64,000 nucleotides of DNA from Caproicibacter sp002399225 (GTDB taxonomy: Bacteria > Bacillota > Clostridia > Oscillospirales > Acutalibacteraceae): contig DAIOKN010000001.1 of the NCBI GenBank assembly GCA_036756705.1, positions 1 to 64,000 of the forward strand, given 5' to 3'. The notes below the pieces were generated by a model. That model was not told the DNA's origin, did not search any database, and was given only the letters and a program-made list of their open reading frames with translations. Positions 1 through 8,170 of the stretch are shown here, piece after piece. Both the position numbers and the translations under genes were made by a program. Numbering within the stretch: the first letter of the stretch is position 1; each line of letters begins with the position of its first letter.

Positions 1-54
1 GAACCCTCACAAACAGAGTCAGAGTCTGTCGTGCTACCTTTACACAATTCCGCA
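1..54 (-). tRNA. tRNA-Gln (anticodon CTG), 3' part cut by window edge
   Basis: Read on the minus strand, a cloverleaf is visible from position 54 down: 7-nt acceptor strand TGCGGAA, D-arm GTGT/GCAC around loop AAAGGTA, and a perfect 5-bp anticodon stem ACAGA/TCTGT around loop CTCTGAC. The anticodon is CTG, reading CAG (Gln). The T-stem begins GAGGG-TTC and the window ends there, so the 3' T-arm and acceptor strand are missing. U at position 1 fits bacterial tRNA-Gln. Other tRNA genes may follow outside the window. Confidence 0.87.
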
Positions 55-80
55 TCATTCACCTTAAAACAGCAATATCT

Positions 81-108
81 ATTATACCAAATTTTACGCA
101 TTTGTCAA
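81..108 (-). promoter_or_regulatory. Sigma-A promoter of the tRNA-Gln gene
   Basis: On the minus strand TTGACA (rc of 103-108) and TATAAT (rc of 81-86) are both perfect consensus hexamers, 16 bp apart. They lie about 27 bp upstream of the tRNA 5' end, as expected for a strong stable-RNA promoter. Confidence 0.8.
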
Positions 109-191
109 TCATTTTTTCGAATAATTTGAGAATTCCGACCTAAACCTCAGCGCATCGGTTTGAAGCTGAAAGGGTTTCCGTTCCGACTCGG

Positions 192-1193
192 TCAGACCAT
201 ATAGCGAATGGAGGATGAGCCGAACCGCTTTTCAATTTCGAATCTTAAAAATTCTTCCGCTTCTGCCCGGATCTGGGGGCGGTAACAGTATTTGCCCCGT
301 CCCCGCCCCGTCATCCGTTCGCGGTCAAACAGGCCGGGAGCATTGGGAAATGCCTCTGCGTTGATGGCGCGGTGAAGATAGCTGTAGGTCATGAAAATCA
401 CTTCTATTCCAAGTCCCCGTTTTACTTGCATGGAAAGCGTTGCTTCCAGAATATCCAATAGCTCCAGGTATTGCCGCTTCCAGCTTTCCGTCAGGATGAC
501 GGGAGCAATCAGCAGGCCGGTCCGGTATCCCGCACCGGCCATTTGATTCAGCGCGTCGATTCTGCGCTCCAGCGGAGAAGTGCCCAGCTCAACTTTTTGA
601 ATGATTTCCGGAGGATTCATACTCATGCGGAATATCACCCGTCCGCGATGTCGGAGGTTCAGCAGCGGCTGGACCATGTTGAATTTTGTCGGGAATGTAA
701 GAAATCCTTTTTCCTGCTCGGCAAAGCGTTCGATGGTCCACTCCAGATTGTGTGTGATGGTGTTTTCCAGGACCAGGTCGCTGTTGCTGCCAATTTCAAA
801 GGTCAGGTCGGCCTGTGCCCGCATCGAGGTTCTTTTCAGCTTTTCCAGCATCTCTTCACGGTTGACAAAAAGCCGCAGATAAGAGCATTTGTTGTAGTGG
901 CAGATCAGATAGCAGTACAGGCACATGGCGCTGCAGCCGGAGGACGTGTAGGGGACGAGAAAATCAGAGATCTTGGCATTCGGGACGTAGCGGTGCGTTT
1001 TCCGCACCCCGACGATCAGAAGCCGTTTTAGCGCGGGAAAGGCGGAGTTTGGCTGGGTTCGAAGTTCATCGATCTTGTTATGATTCTGAATTGGCACCCA
1101 CGGTACTTTCCTATATTTTTCTTTCAGGGTTTTCCCCAGGGGATAGGAAAGCGCAGCCGGTTCATAATAAACTTTTTCCGGGAACAACGGCAC
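192..1193 (-). CDS. splB: Spore photoproduct lyase family radical SAM protein
   Basis: 333 aa. This radical SAM family repairs the 5-thyminyl-5,6-dihydrothymine spore photoproduct in DNA of germinating spores. The family signature VPYTSSGCSAMCLYCYL is present, with the [4Fe-4S] ligands C87, C91 and C94 as CxxxCxxC. Length is close to the 342 aa of B. subtilis SplB and the C-terminal two thirds align by eye. In B. subtilis the H-donor Cys141 lies in a FEAACTSD segment; here the matching segment is FEIGSNSD, with Ser136 at that place. Extra cysteines C98 and C103 follow the cluster. Start is GTG at 1193 (GGAAAG 9 nt upstream); TTG at 1187 after AAAGGGG is an alternative. The gene appears monocistronic. 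Confidence 0.88.
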   Translation of the reverse strand: MPLFPEKVYYEPAALSYPLGKTLKEKYRKVPWVPIQNHNKIDELRTQPNSAFPALKRLLIVGVRKTHRYVPNAKISDFLVPYTSSGCSAMCLYCYLICHYNKCSYLRLFVNREEMLEKLKRTSMRAQADLTFEIGSNSDLVLENTITHNLEWTIERFAEQEKGFLTFPTKFNMVQPLLNLRHRGRVIFRMSMNPPEIIQKVELGTSPLERRIDALNQMAGAGYRTGLLIAPVILTESWKRQYLELLDILEATLSMQVKRGLGIEVIFMTYSYLHRAINAEAFPNAPGLFDRERMTGRGRGKYCYRPQIRAEAEEFLRFEIEKRFGSSSIRYMV

Positions 1194-1317
1194 CGCCCCT
1201 TTCTTTCCATTTTAGTATGGTTGAAAAGCAGCGGTTTATAACCGGCTTGAGCTTTACAGCGGCTCCGGATCCTGATAAACTGGGAAAGAACCAAATGGGG
1301 AAAGGAAGCTTTTGTGA

Positions 1318-1938
1318 ATGGAACCGGCGAAGGATGAAGCAATGAAAGAGGCAATCTTAAAGGCTGCGCGGGAGGAAACGGAGTGCGCCGGGCTGACCTG
1401 TTCCGGTCAGTCTGCGGCCGGAGCTGCTTTTTCCGGCGTAGATTTCCGCCGCTGCCGGTTTGAAACCTGCAGGTTCGGGGATTGCCGGGCGGAAAAGCTG
1501 TCTTTTATCGATGTGATCTTTGAGTCCTGTGATTTTTCCAACGCGGCGTTTCCGGACAGCCTGTTCCGCCGCGCCGAGTTTCAAAACTGCAAGCTGATCG
1601 GCACCGATTTTTCCCGCTCTCTGTGGGAACATGCAACTTTCCGAAACTGCGTGGCGGACTGGCTCAGTCTGGCGGACTCAAAAATCAAATACACCTTGTT
1701 TGACGGCTGCGGACTGGGTCATGCCAGTTTTCAGGAGTGCACCCTGAAAGAGGTCAAATTTTTGAACTGTAATTTGCGGGAGGCCGAATTTCTGCATACG
1801 CCGCTTGCCGGGGTTGACCTGACCTGTGATGAAATCGAGGGGCTTGCCTTAGCCGGGCCGGAATTGCGCGGTGCTGTTGTCACGCCGCTTCAGGCGTGCG
1901 ACCTTGCCAGGTACCTCGGCCTGGACGTCCGCCCGTAA
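1318..1938 (+). CDS. Pentapeptide-repeat protein
   Basis: 206 aa. From about residue 35 to 170 the protein is a run of A(D/N)(L/F)xx-type pentapeptides, for example FSGVDFRRCRFETCRF and LREAEFLHTPL, predicting a right-handed quadrilateral beta-helix. Cysteines recur at outward positions. The family includes Qnr/MfpA gyrase-protecting proteins, but most members have no known role, so a quinolone link cannot be claimed. No signal peptide or membrane segment is seen, so it is probably cytoplasmic. ATG at 1318 has GGAAAG-type spacing upstream. It is convergent with tatD, separated by a strong hairpin. Confidence 0.8.
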   Translation: MEPAKDEAMKEAILKAAREETECAGLTCSGQSAAGAAFSGVDFRRCRFETCRFGDCRAEKLSFIDVIFESCDFSNAAFPDSLFRRAEFQNCKLIGTDFSRSLWEHATFRNCVADWLSLADSKIKYTLFDGCGLGHASFQECTLKEVKFLNCNLREAEFLHTPLAGVDLTCDEIEGLALAGPELRGAVVTPLQACDLARYLGLDVRP

Positions 1939-1939
1939 A

Positions 1940-1976
1940 GATGGGAAGGCCGGAGCAACGCTCCGGCCTTCCCATC
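1940..1976. terminator. 17-bp perfect hairpin between convergent genes
   Basis: GATGGGAAGGCCGGAGC pairs perfectly with its complement around the loop AAC. It sits between the stops of the pentapeptide-repeat gene (+) and tatD (-). There is no good T-tract on the + side, only a short TTTAC on the - side. It is probably a shared terminator or 3' stabiliser. Confidence 0.65.
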
Positions 1977-1981
1977 GGCAG

Positions 1982-2761
1982 TTATTCGTTCTGCGGAAGA
2001 TGAAACAGCGCTTCCGCGTTTTTTTTCGCGTAGTCTAAAATTTCCTGCGGGTTTTCCCCCCGAATCTCCGCAATTTTTTCCGCAACGTGTGGAATCAGTG
2101 AGGAATCGTTCCGTTTGCCCCGGAATGGAACGGGAGCGAGGTACGGGCAGTCAGTTTCTAAAACCAGACGGTCACGGGGTAAACTTTTTACCACCTCGAC
2201 CGGAACACGGGCATTTTTAAAAGTCACAGAGCCGCCGATGCCGATGTACATCCCAAGGCGAATGGCCTCCGCCGCCATTTCCACACTGCCGGAAAAGCAG
2301 TGGATCACACCCGCCGGATGATAGTGCCGCAGCAGCTCCATGGTGTCGCCGTGCGCGTCGCGGTCATGGATGATAACCGGCAGTCCATGCTTCTGCGCAA
2401 GGAGGATCTGCCGCTTGAACAGGTCTCTCTGCACCTCGCGCGGTGCGTTTTCCTTAAAATGATAATCTAAGCCGATCTCTCCGACCGCGACAACCTGCGG
2501 GGAGGAAAGCAGCGCTTCCAAATCTCTTTCCCAGCCGGGCGGGACGTCGTTTGCATTTTCCGGGTGGAAGCCGGCTGCAGCGGAAAAATACCCGTATTGC
2601 TCTGCCAGCGCAATGGCTTTCCGGGAAGAAGGAAGATCGGAACCGCAGTCCACCACATGACAGACGCCGCGTTCCGGCAGAGCGGCGAGAAGCTCGTTTC
2701 TGTCAGCATCAAACGCCGCTTCGTCATAGTGCGCGTGCGAATCGAAAACATTCCGCCACAT
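1982..2761 (-). CDS. tatD: TatD family Mg-dependent DNase/hydrolase
   Basis: 259 aa starting MWRNVFDSHAHYDE. TatD proteins are metal-dependent TIM-barrel nucleases. The N-terminal HxH (SHAHYD), the mid-protein Glu (VGEIGLDYH), the metal His in IIHDRDAH, IHCFSGS and the terminal ETDCPYLAP segment are all present. The frame is open far upstream, but this ATG is preferred because it follows GGTGAGAG and lies 5 bp after the metG stop. metG-tatD is a common Firmicutes arrangement and the two are surely one operon. Confidence 0.92.
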   Translation of the reverse strand: MWRNVFDSHAHYDEAAFDADRNELLAALPERGVCHVVDCGSDLPSSRKAIALAEQYGYFSAAAGFHPENANDVPPGWERDLEALLSSPQVVAVGEIGLDYHFKENAPREVQRDLFKRQILLAQKHGLPVIIHDRDAHGDTMELLRHYHPAGVIHCFSGSVEMAAEAIRLGMYIGIGGSVTFKNARVPVEVVKSLPRDRLVLETDCPYLAPVPFRGKRNDSSLIPHVAEKIAEIRGENPQEILDYAKKNAEALFHLPQNE

Positions 2762-2766
2762 GGCTC

Positions 2767-4728
2767 TCACCGGATTTTGCTGCCGGCCGGGACGCCGTCT
2801 GCAAAGAGAACGCGGACTTCGTTTTCCCCCGCGTCGGCGGCCAGAATCATGCCCTGGCTTTCCACACCGCAGAGCTTGGCGGGCTTCAGATTTGCAACGA
2901 GGATCAATGTGTGCCCGATCAGATCCTCCGGCTTGTACCACTGTGAGATGCCGGATGCAACCGTGCGCCCGCCCATGCCGTCGTCCAGCGTCAGCTTTAA
3001 AAGCTTTCTGGAGCGTTTGATCGGCTCACAGGCTGTCACTTTTGCCGCCCGCAGGTCGACCTTCGCAAATTCGTCGATGCTGATCTGCGCGATCCCTTCC
3101 GGCGCTTCTTTCGCTTTGGAAGCTGCCGCCGCTTTTTTGGCCTGGTCGGCCGCCGGGTTCGGGATTAGCTTGTTCAACTCTTCAATCTCTTTGTCCACAT
3201 CGATACGCGGGAACAGGGCCGCGCCCTTTTTCACCACGGCGTCGGCGGGGAACACTCCCCAGGTCCCGGCGGACTGGTAGGTGACGGCGTCTCCTGAAAT
3301 GCCGAGCTGTTTCTGAATCTTTGCCGAGGTATCCGGCAGGAAAGGCGCCAGGAAAATGGAGAGGATGCGGAGAGATTCGCACAGATTATAAAGCACCGCC
3401 GCAAGGCGCGCTTTTTTATCTTCTTCTTTGCCGAGCGCCCAGGGTGCCGTTTCATCGATATATTTGTTGGTGCGGGCAATCAGTTTCCAGATTTCCGTCA
3501 GCGCGTTCGAGAACTGATATTTATCGATCGCTTCATCGCATTTCCCGCGCAATGCAAGCGCCGTTGCTTTCAACTCTTCGTCGACCGGGGCCTCTTCGCG
3601 CTCGGCGGGGATCGTTCCGCCGAAATATCTTTCCACCATTGCGGTCGTGCGGGAAAGAAGGTTGCCGAGGTCGTTCGCCAAATCGGAGTTGATGCGGTTG
3701 ATCAGCGCCTCGTTTGTGAACAGGCCGTCCGCCCCAAACGGAATCTCGCGCAGCAGAAAATAGCGGATCGCGTCCACCCCGTAGCGGGAGCAGAGAATCG
3801 CCGGGTCGACCACGTTGCCTTTGCTCTTGCTCATTTTGCTGCCGTCGCCGAACAGAAGCCAGCCGTGGCCGTAAACCTGCTTCGGCAGCGGAAGATCCAG
3901 CGCCATCAGCATCGCCGGCCAGATAATGGTGTGAAACCGAACGATTTCCTTTCCGACAAACTGAACGTCTGCGGGCCAGTATTTGCGGAAGTCCGAGTCG
4001 TCGTCCGAGTCATACCCGAGTGCGGTGATATAGTTGGTCAGCGCATCCAGCCAGACATAGACCACATGCTTTGGGTCAAACGTGACCGGAATTCCCCACG
4101 AAAAGCTGGTGCGGGAAACACACAGATCTTCCAGCCCCTGGTTGATGAAGCTGATCATTTCATTTTTGCGGCTTTCCGGCTGAATGAAGTCGGGGTGGTC
4201 CTCATAATATTTCAGAAGGCGGTCAGCATAGTTGGAAAGGCGGAAAAAATACGCTTCTTCGCTGACAATTTTCACTTCGCGCCCGCAGTCCGGGCATTTG
4301 CCGTCCTGGAGCTGCTTTTCCGTCCAGAAAGATTCGCAGTCGGTGCAGTACCAGCCCTTGTATTCCCCTTTGTAGATCTGGCCGCGGTCGTGCAGATCCT
4401 CGAAGATTTTCTGAACGGCCTTCACGTGGTAGTCATCCGTGGTACGGATGAAACGGTCGTTTGAGATATTCAGCAGTTTCCACAGATCCTGAAACACCCT
4501 CGTCGTGCGGTCCACATATTCTTTCGGCGTGATGCCTTCCGCTTCCGCCTTTTGCTCAATCTTTAATCCATGTTCGTCCGTCCCGGTCAAAAACATCACG
4601 TCGTACCCCTGCATTCGCTTGTAGCGGGCGATGGCATCGCTGGCCAGCGTGCAGTAACTGTGTCCGATATGGGGCTTGCCGGACGGATAATAGATGGGTG
4701 TTGTGATGTAAAAGGTCTTTTTTTTCAT
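2767..4728 (-). CDS. metG: Methionyl-tRNA synthetase
   Basis: 653 aa; charges tRNA-Met. The HIGH-type motif is KPHIGHSY at residues 18-25 and the second signature is KMSKSKGN near residue 310. A zinc-knuckle pair CTDCESFWTEKQ...CPDCGRE lies in the connective peptide. The C-terminal ~110 residues are the EMAP-II/Trbp111-like tRNA-binding domain (DLRAAKVTACEPIKRSRKLL), so this is the long dimeric form. The start is ATG at 4728, placed by GGAGGTTG 8 nt upstream; the longer frame to 4803 lacks support. No T-box leader is visible in the ~100 bp leader. Confidence 0.97.
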   Translation of the reverse strand: MKKKTFYITTPIYYPSGKPHIGHSYCTLASDAIARYKRMQGYDVMFLTGTDEHGLKIEQKAEAEGITPKEYVDRTTRVFQDLWKLLNISNDRFIRTTDDYHVKAVQKIFEDLHDRGQIYKGEYKGWYCTDCESFWTEKQLQDGKCPDCGREVKIVSEEAYFFRLSNYADRLLKYYEDHPDFIQPESRKNEMISFINQGLEDLCVSRTSFSWGIPVTFDPKHVVYVWLDALTNYITALGYDSDDDSDFRKYWPADVQFVGKEIVRFHTIIWPAMLMALDLPLPKQVYGHGWLLFGDGSKMSKSKGNVVDPAILCSRYGVDAIRYFLLREIPFGADGLFTNEALINRINSDLANDLGNLLSRTTAMVERYFGGTIPAEREEAPVDEELKATALALRGKCDEAIDKYQFSNALTEIWKLIARTNKYIDETAPWALGKEEDKKARLAAVLYNLCESLRILSIFLAPFLPDTSAKIQKQLGISGDAVTYQSAGTWGVFPADAVVKKGAALFPRIDVDKEIEELNKLIPNPAADQAKKAAAASKAKEAPEGIAQISIDEFAKVDLRAAKVTACEPIKRSRKLLKLTLDDGMGGRTVASGISQWYKPEDLIGHTLILVANLKPAKLCGVESQGMILAADAGENEVRVLFADGVPAGSKIR

Positions 4729-4811
4729 TTTATTCAACCTCCGGGAGCTTAATTGATCTTTTCTATTATACCATTCTATCCCATAAAATAAAAGAAATTT
4801 CAATTTTTACT

Positions 4812-4849
4812 CAAAAAAACAAAGACTTTCCCGGTTAAAACCGGGAAAG
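4812..4849 (-). terminator. Rho-independent terminator of the LCP gene
   Basis: On the minus strand a CTTTCCCGGTT/AACCGGGAAAG stem-loop (4826-4849) is followed by TCTTTGTTTTTTTGAG. It lies just after the LCP stop at 4863 and separates it from metG. Confidence 0.85.
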
Positions 4850-4862
4850 CCCCCATAATGAA

Positions 4863-6017
4863 TCAGTCTGCTTCGCTTTCATCAGAACCGCTGTCCCCAT
4901 AAAGAAATTCCCGCAGAATGGAGCAATTTTTTTCCAGGTCGAGAGAAACCACTTTTCCGATCCCCTTGACGGACTTCTGGTCGTTGAAGGTGTTCGGGGC
5001 GGGAATCTGTTTGGTTTCCGTTTTGTAATTTGAAAGGGAAGCGCCGATGGAGGCAAGGTACAGCAGTTCGCTGTCGGTCAGATTTGTTTTGACATAAGGG
5101 AGATAATCGTAAATGAGCTTGTTGGCGTCAATCAGGTTCATGGATTTCATCTTCTGGAGCATCAGCTGGACCACCTGCCGCTGCCTGGCGGTGCGGCCGT
5201 AGTCGTTGCGGCCAAACTTGTCGGAAGCGTAGCGGATGCGCGCGTAGTAAAGGCATTCTTTTCCGGCCAGATGGTTGACCCCCGCCTTTAGGTGCGTGCC
5301 GATGGCCGCGTTTTCCGCCCGGCAGGCGTCTTTGGACATCGGCACATCCAGACCGCCCATTTTGTCGATGACGGCGGCAAAATTGTTAAAGTCGACCGAA
5401 ACGTACCGGTCGATGTTGATCCGGTAATTGTTTTCCAGCGTTTGCATGGTCAGAGCTACCCCGCCGTTCGCATAGGCGGCGTTCAGCTTGTTTTTACCGA
5501 TGGTCGGGATCTCTAGGTAGGAATCCCTCAGGAACGAAACCAGCCGGATTACCTTTCCCTTTTTATCGATGGACATCAGCATATTGGTGTCCGAACGGCC
5601 GTCGGAGCCATCCTTGTTTTCATCCACGCCGAGCAGCAGGATGTTCATGACATTGCTGTCGGATTTTACATTCCACGCGGGCGCGCCGCTGGGCAGCTGC
5701 ACATAGTTTGCACGCTGATCGCTGGTCACGTCGGAGCGGTTCAGGCGGGAGGCAAGGAGATGAAAATACAAAAATCCGCCGCCGGCTCCGACCAGCGCAA
5801 TAACGAGAAGAAAAGTCAGCAGTCTTTTCAGGCAGCCGCCTTTTTTTTTGCGGGAATAGGCGCGAGGCTGCCTGGAAGAATCGCTGTAGATGTCTCTGTC
5901 CACCCGATTGTAGCAGTCGATTTCCTGGGTGTCCCAGGCGGAGCTGCGGTGCGCTGGCCGCCTAGCGCTGCCGCGCCGGCTTCCATAAGTCCCGCGGCCC
6001 GTGCTTTGTCTTTTCAT
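4863..6017 (-). CDS. LytR-CpsA-Psr (LCP) family cell-wall ligase
   Basis: 384 aa. LCP enzymes transfer undecaprenyl-linked glycopolymers such as wall teichoic acid or capsule onto peptidoglycan outside the membrane. A basic ~65-residue cytoplasmic tail rich in R and S leads to one membrane segment (LLTFLLVIALVGAGGGFLYF), then the extracellular LCP domain with ILLLGVDENKDGSDGRSDT, the Arg-containing VSFLRDSYLEI and the NAAYANGG segment. The ATG at 6017 follows GAGGTG; the frame above it is not used. It is single-gene, with a consensus promoter upstream and a terminator downstream. Confidence 0.9.
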   Translation of the reverse strand: MKRQSTGRGTYGSRRGSARRPAHRSSAWDTQEIDCYNRVDRDIYSDSSRQPRAYSRKKKGGCLKRLLTFLLVIALVGAGGGFLYFHLLASRLNRSDVTSDQRANYVQLPSGAPAWNVKSDSNVMNILLLGVDENKDGSDGRSDTNMLMSIDKKGKVIRLVSFLRDSYLEIPTIGKNKLNAAYANGGVALTMQTLENNYRINIDRYVSVDFNNFAAVIDKMGGLDVPMSKDACRAENAAIGTHLKAGVNHLAGKECLYYARIRYASDKFGRNDYGRTARQRQVVQLMLQKMKSMNLIDANKLIYDYLPYVKTNLTDSELLYLASIGASLSNYKTETKQIPAPNTFNDQKSVKGIGKVVSLDLEKNCSILREFLYGDSGSDESEAD

Positions 6018-6050
6018 ACTGCACCTCGAATTTCTAAATCCAATTTCTTT

Positions 6051-6079
6051 ATTGTATTGCAAAGCGGACAGGTTGTCAA
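6051..6079 (-). promoter_or_regulatory. Sigma-A promoter of the LCP gene
   Basis: On the minus strand TTGACA (rc of 6074-6079), a 17-bp spacer and TACAAT (rc of 6051-6056), about 35 bp before the ATG at 6017. Confidence 0.8.
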
Positions 6080-6187
6080 CGGAGGGTGAATCGGCTGCCG
6101 CCCAAATGAAAATCCGATGAATTGAGCCGAAATGCTGTATTTTCATTCCGGCGTTTGCTATAATAAAGAATCAGGAGGGGACTTTCC

Positions 6188-6304
6188 GTGAAAAAGAAAC
6201 AGTCATGGGCCGCAAAATCCCATTCGCCGATGGTTCGGATCGTTGCCGGAGTCTGCGCGGTCTTAATCGCTCTTTCCGCGCTTTTTTTGGCTTTTTTTCC
6301 CTGA
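6188..6304 (+). CDS. 38-aa single-pass membrane protein
   Basis: A short frame starts at GTG 6188, 7 nt after a near-perfect AGGAGGGG ribosome site, and ends at TGA 6302-6304. The peptide begins MKKKQSWAAKSHSP, a basic head, followed by one ~21-residue hydrophobic segment (RIVAGVCAVLIALSALFLAF) and a Pro end. The design resembles small Firmicutes membrane proteins such as Prli42, but I cannot assign it to a family. It precedes the COG2426 gene by 46 bp and may share its transcript. A TATAAT near 6158 could be its -10. Confidence 0.6.
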   Translation: MKKKQSWAAKSHSPMVRIVAGVCAVLIALSALFLAFFP

Positions 6305-6350
6305 AAGGCATACAAAACCAAAACAGCTGGAACCTTGAGGTATTTTTTCT

Positions 6351-6842
6351 ATGAATCAAATGGTCACATCGATGATTGATGCGTTCCGTGGAATTCCGCC
6401 GGAACTCATCATTTTTTTCATATCTCTTTTGCCGATGCTGGAGCTGCGGGGCGGAATTCTTGCGGCGGGTCTGCTGCACGTCGGAATGGTCCGGGCGTTT
6501 TTACTCTGTCTTGCCGGCACGCTGCTGCCGGTGCCGCTGATTCTGCTTTTTTTCCGGCAGATTCTGGACGGGCTCCGCAACACGCGGTTTGTCCGTCTGG
6601 TGCGGCGTCTGGAAGAAAAGATGGACCGCAAGAGCAGGCAGATCGAAAAATACAAGACGTTCGGCCTGCTGCTGTTCGTCGCGGTTCCGCTGCCGGGGAC
6701 CGGCGCGTGGACCGGTTCTGTCGCCGCTGCCCTGATGGGGATGCGCTTTCGGGACGCTCTGCTCTCCGTCGTGCTGGGCAGCGTTGTTGCAGACGCGATC
6801 ATGTGTCTGATTACTTACGGTGTTCTGGGTTCGGTTTGGTGA
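6351..6842 (+). CDS. Small multidrug export-like membrane protein (COG2426/PF06695)
   Basis: 163 aa with four to five hydrophobic segments. The FISLLPMLELRGGIL segment near residue 25, VPLPGTGAWTG in the second half and a final VVADAIMCLITYGVL helix are typical of the COG2426 'small multi-drug export' family. A positively charged cytoplasmic loop (residues 78-105) separates the halves. The family name is historical; no drug transport is shown. It sits 15 bp upstream of the flavoprotein gene and probably forms an operon with it. Confidence 0.82.
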   Translation: MNQMVTSMIDAFRGIPPELIIFFISLLPMLELRGGILAAGLLHVGMVRAFLLCLAGTLLPVPLILLFFRQILDGLRNTRFVRLVRRLEEKMDRKSRQIEKYKTFGLLLFVAVPLPGTGAWTGSVAAALMGMRFRDALLSVVLGSVVADAIMCLITYGVLGSVW

Positions 6843-6857
6843 GGGGGTGCTTTTCCA

Positions 6858-8096
6858 ATGCAGAAAGTGGATCTTGCCGTGATCGGCGGCGGGGCTTCCG
6901 GCCTTGCGGCGGCGCTTGCCGCGGCTGAGGCAGCCCAAACGAAAAAAATCTCCATAGCGGTGCTGGAAAAAAATCCGCGCGTGGGGAAAAAGCTGCTTCT
7001 GACCGGAAACGGACATTGTAATCTGACCAACCGGGCCGCGGGCAGCCCTTCCCATTATCATGGGGACCCGGGCGCGCTGGCGGTGCTGAACCGTTTTCCG
7101 CCGGAACAGATCCTGAGCCTGTTTCAAAAGCTGGGGCTGCTTTGCCGGGAACTGGACGGCGGTCGGATTTATCCTTACAGCCTTCAGGCACCGTCGGCCC
7201 TGAACCTTCTGCGCAGGGGACTGGAGCAGAGAGGCGTGAAGACCCTGTGCGGATTTGATGTGAAATCCGTCCGGAAGGCGGACGGAGGTTTTCAGATTTC
7301 TTCTCCTGCCGGGGAGCTTTTGGCGCGCCGGACAATCCTGGCGGCGGGCGGGGCGGCCTGCCCCCGCTCCGGTTCGGACGGCTGCGGCTTTGCGCTCGCA
7401 GAAGCGCTCGGCCACTCGGTTACGCCGACCTATCCCGCGCTGGTGCCCGTGAAAACAGACCCTGTGCGGGTGCGTCCCTTAAAAGGCGTGAGGTGCCCCG
7501 CCCTGGCGTCTTTCCGCCTCGGCGGCAAGTCCGTTCGCACATCGGGAGGCGAAGTGCAGTTTACGGAAAGCGCACTTTCCGGTATCTGCATTTTTGAGCT
7601 TTCCCGCTGCTTTGGGGAACTGCGCGCGCCGCGGGACGCGGAGATCTCGCTCGACTTGTTTCCGGAGTATCCGGGAAAAAAGCTGGAGCAGATGCTGTGC
7701 GCCGCCGCAAACGGAAATCGGGCCCTTTCCGCGCCGGAGCTTTTGGAAGGCTTCCTGCCGAAGGCGCTGGGGATTGAGCTTGCCAGATACGCACTGGGCG
7801 GGGGATCCAAACAGGCCGGAGCGCTGAAGCCGGAAGACCTTGTGCGGCTGGCATCCGCAGCGAAACAGTTTTGTTTCCCGGTCAGGGGGACTTTTTCCTG
7901 GGATCGTGCGCAGGTTACGGCGGGAGGGGTCCCACTTTCGGAGCTGACAGGGCAGTTGGAATCAAAAAAGTGCCCGGGACTGTACCTGTGCGGCGAGCTG
8001 CTGGACGTCGACGGGGACTGCGGCGGCTTTAACCTGAACTGGGCCTGGGCCAGCGGCCTGACTGCCGGAAAAGCGGCGGTGCACAGACTGAAGTAA
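6858..8096 (+). CDS. HI0933/BaiN-like FAD-dependent oxidoreductase
   Basis: 412 aa. The N-terminal dinucleotide fold is VDLAVIGGGASGLAAALAAA (residues 4-23), followed by VGKKLLLTGNGHCNLTN, a hallmark of the HI0933-like family. ILAAGGAACPRSGSDG lies in the middle and the C-terminal FAD segment is YLCGELLDVDGDCGGFNLN. Members include BaiN, implicated in bile acid 7-dehydroxylation, but most have unknown substrates. ATG at 6858 follows GAGGGGG. The next flavoprotein gene, of another family, starts 75 bp downstream. Confidence 0.9.
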   Translation: MQKVDLAVIGGGASGLAAALAAAEAAQTKKISIAVLEKNPRVGKKLLLTGNGHCNLTNRAAGSPSHYHGDPGALAVLNRFPPEQILSLFQKLGLLCRELDGGRIYPYSLQAPSALNLLRRGLEQRGVKTLCGFDVKSVRKADGGFQISSPAGELLARRTILAAGGAACPRSGSDGCGFALAEALGHSVTPTYPALVPVKTDPVRVRPLKGVRCPALASFRLGGKSVRTSGGEVQFTESALSGICIFELSRCFGELRAPRDAEISLDLFPEYPGKKLEQMLCAAANGNRALSAPELLEGFLPKALGIELARYALGGGSKQAGALKPEDLVRLASAAKQFCFPVRGTFSWDRAQVTAGGVPLSELTGQLESKKCPGLYLCGELLDVDGDCGGFNLNWAWASGLTAGKAAVHRLK

Positions 8097-8170
8097 ACAT
8101 GCCGAAAAAAGGGGCCGGCCGTAATGCGTTTAGGAGAGCCGGATTTAAGACCTGACGGGGGAATTATATT

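Noticed and set aside
4729..4862. T-box riboswitch before metG (and before trpS at 22266-22296)
   Set aside because: Leaders are too short and hold no AGGGUGGNACCGCG-like T-box sequence.
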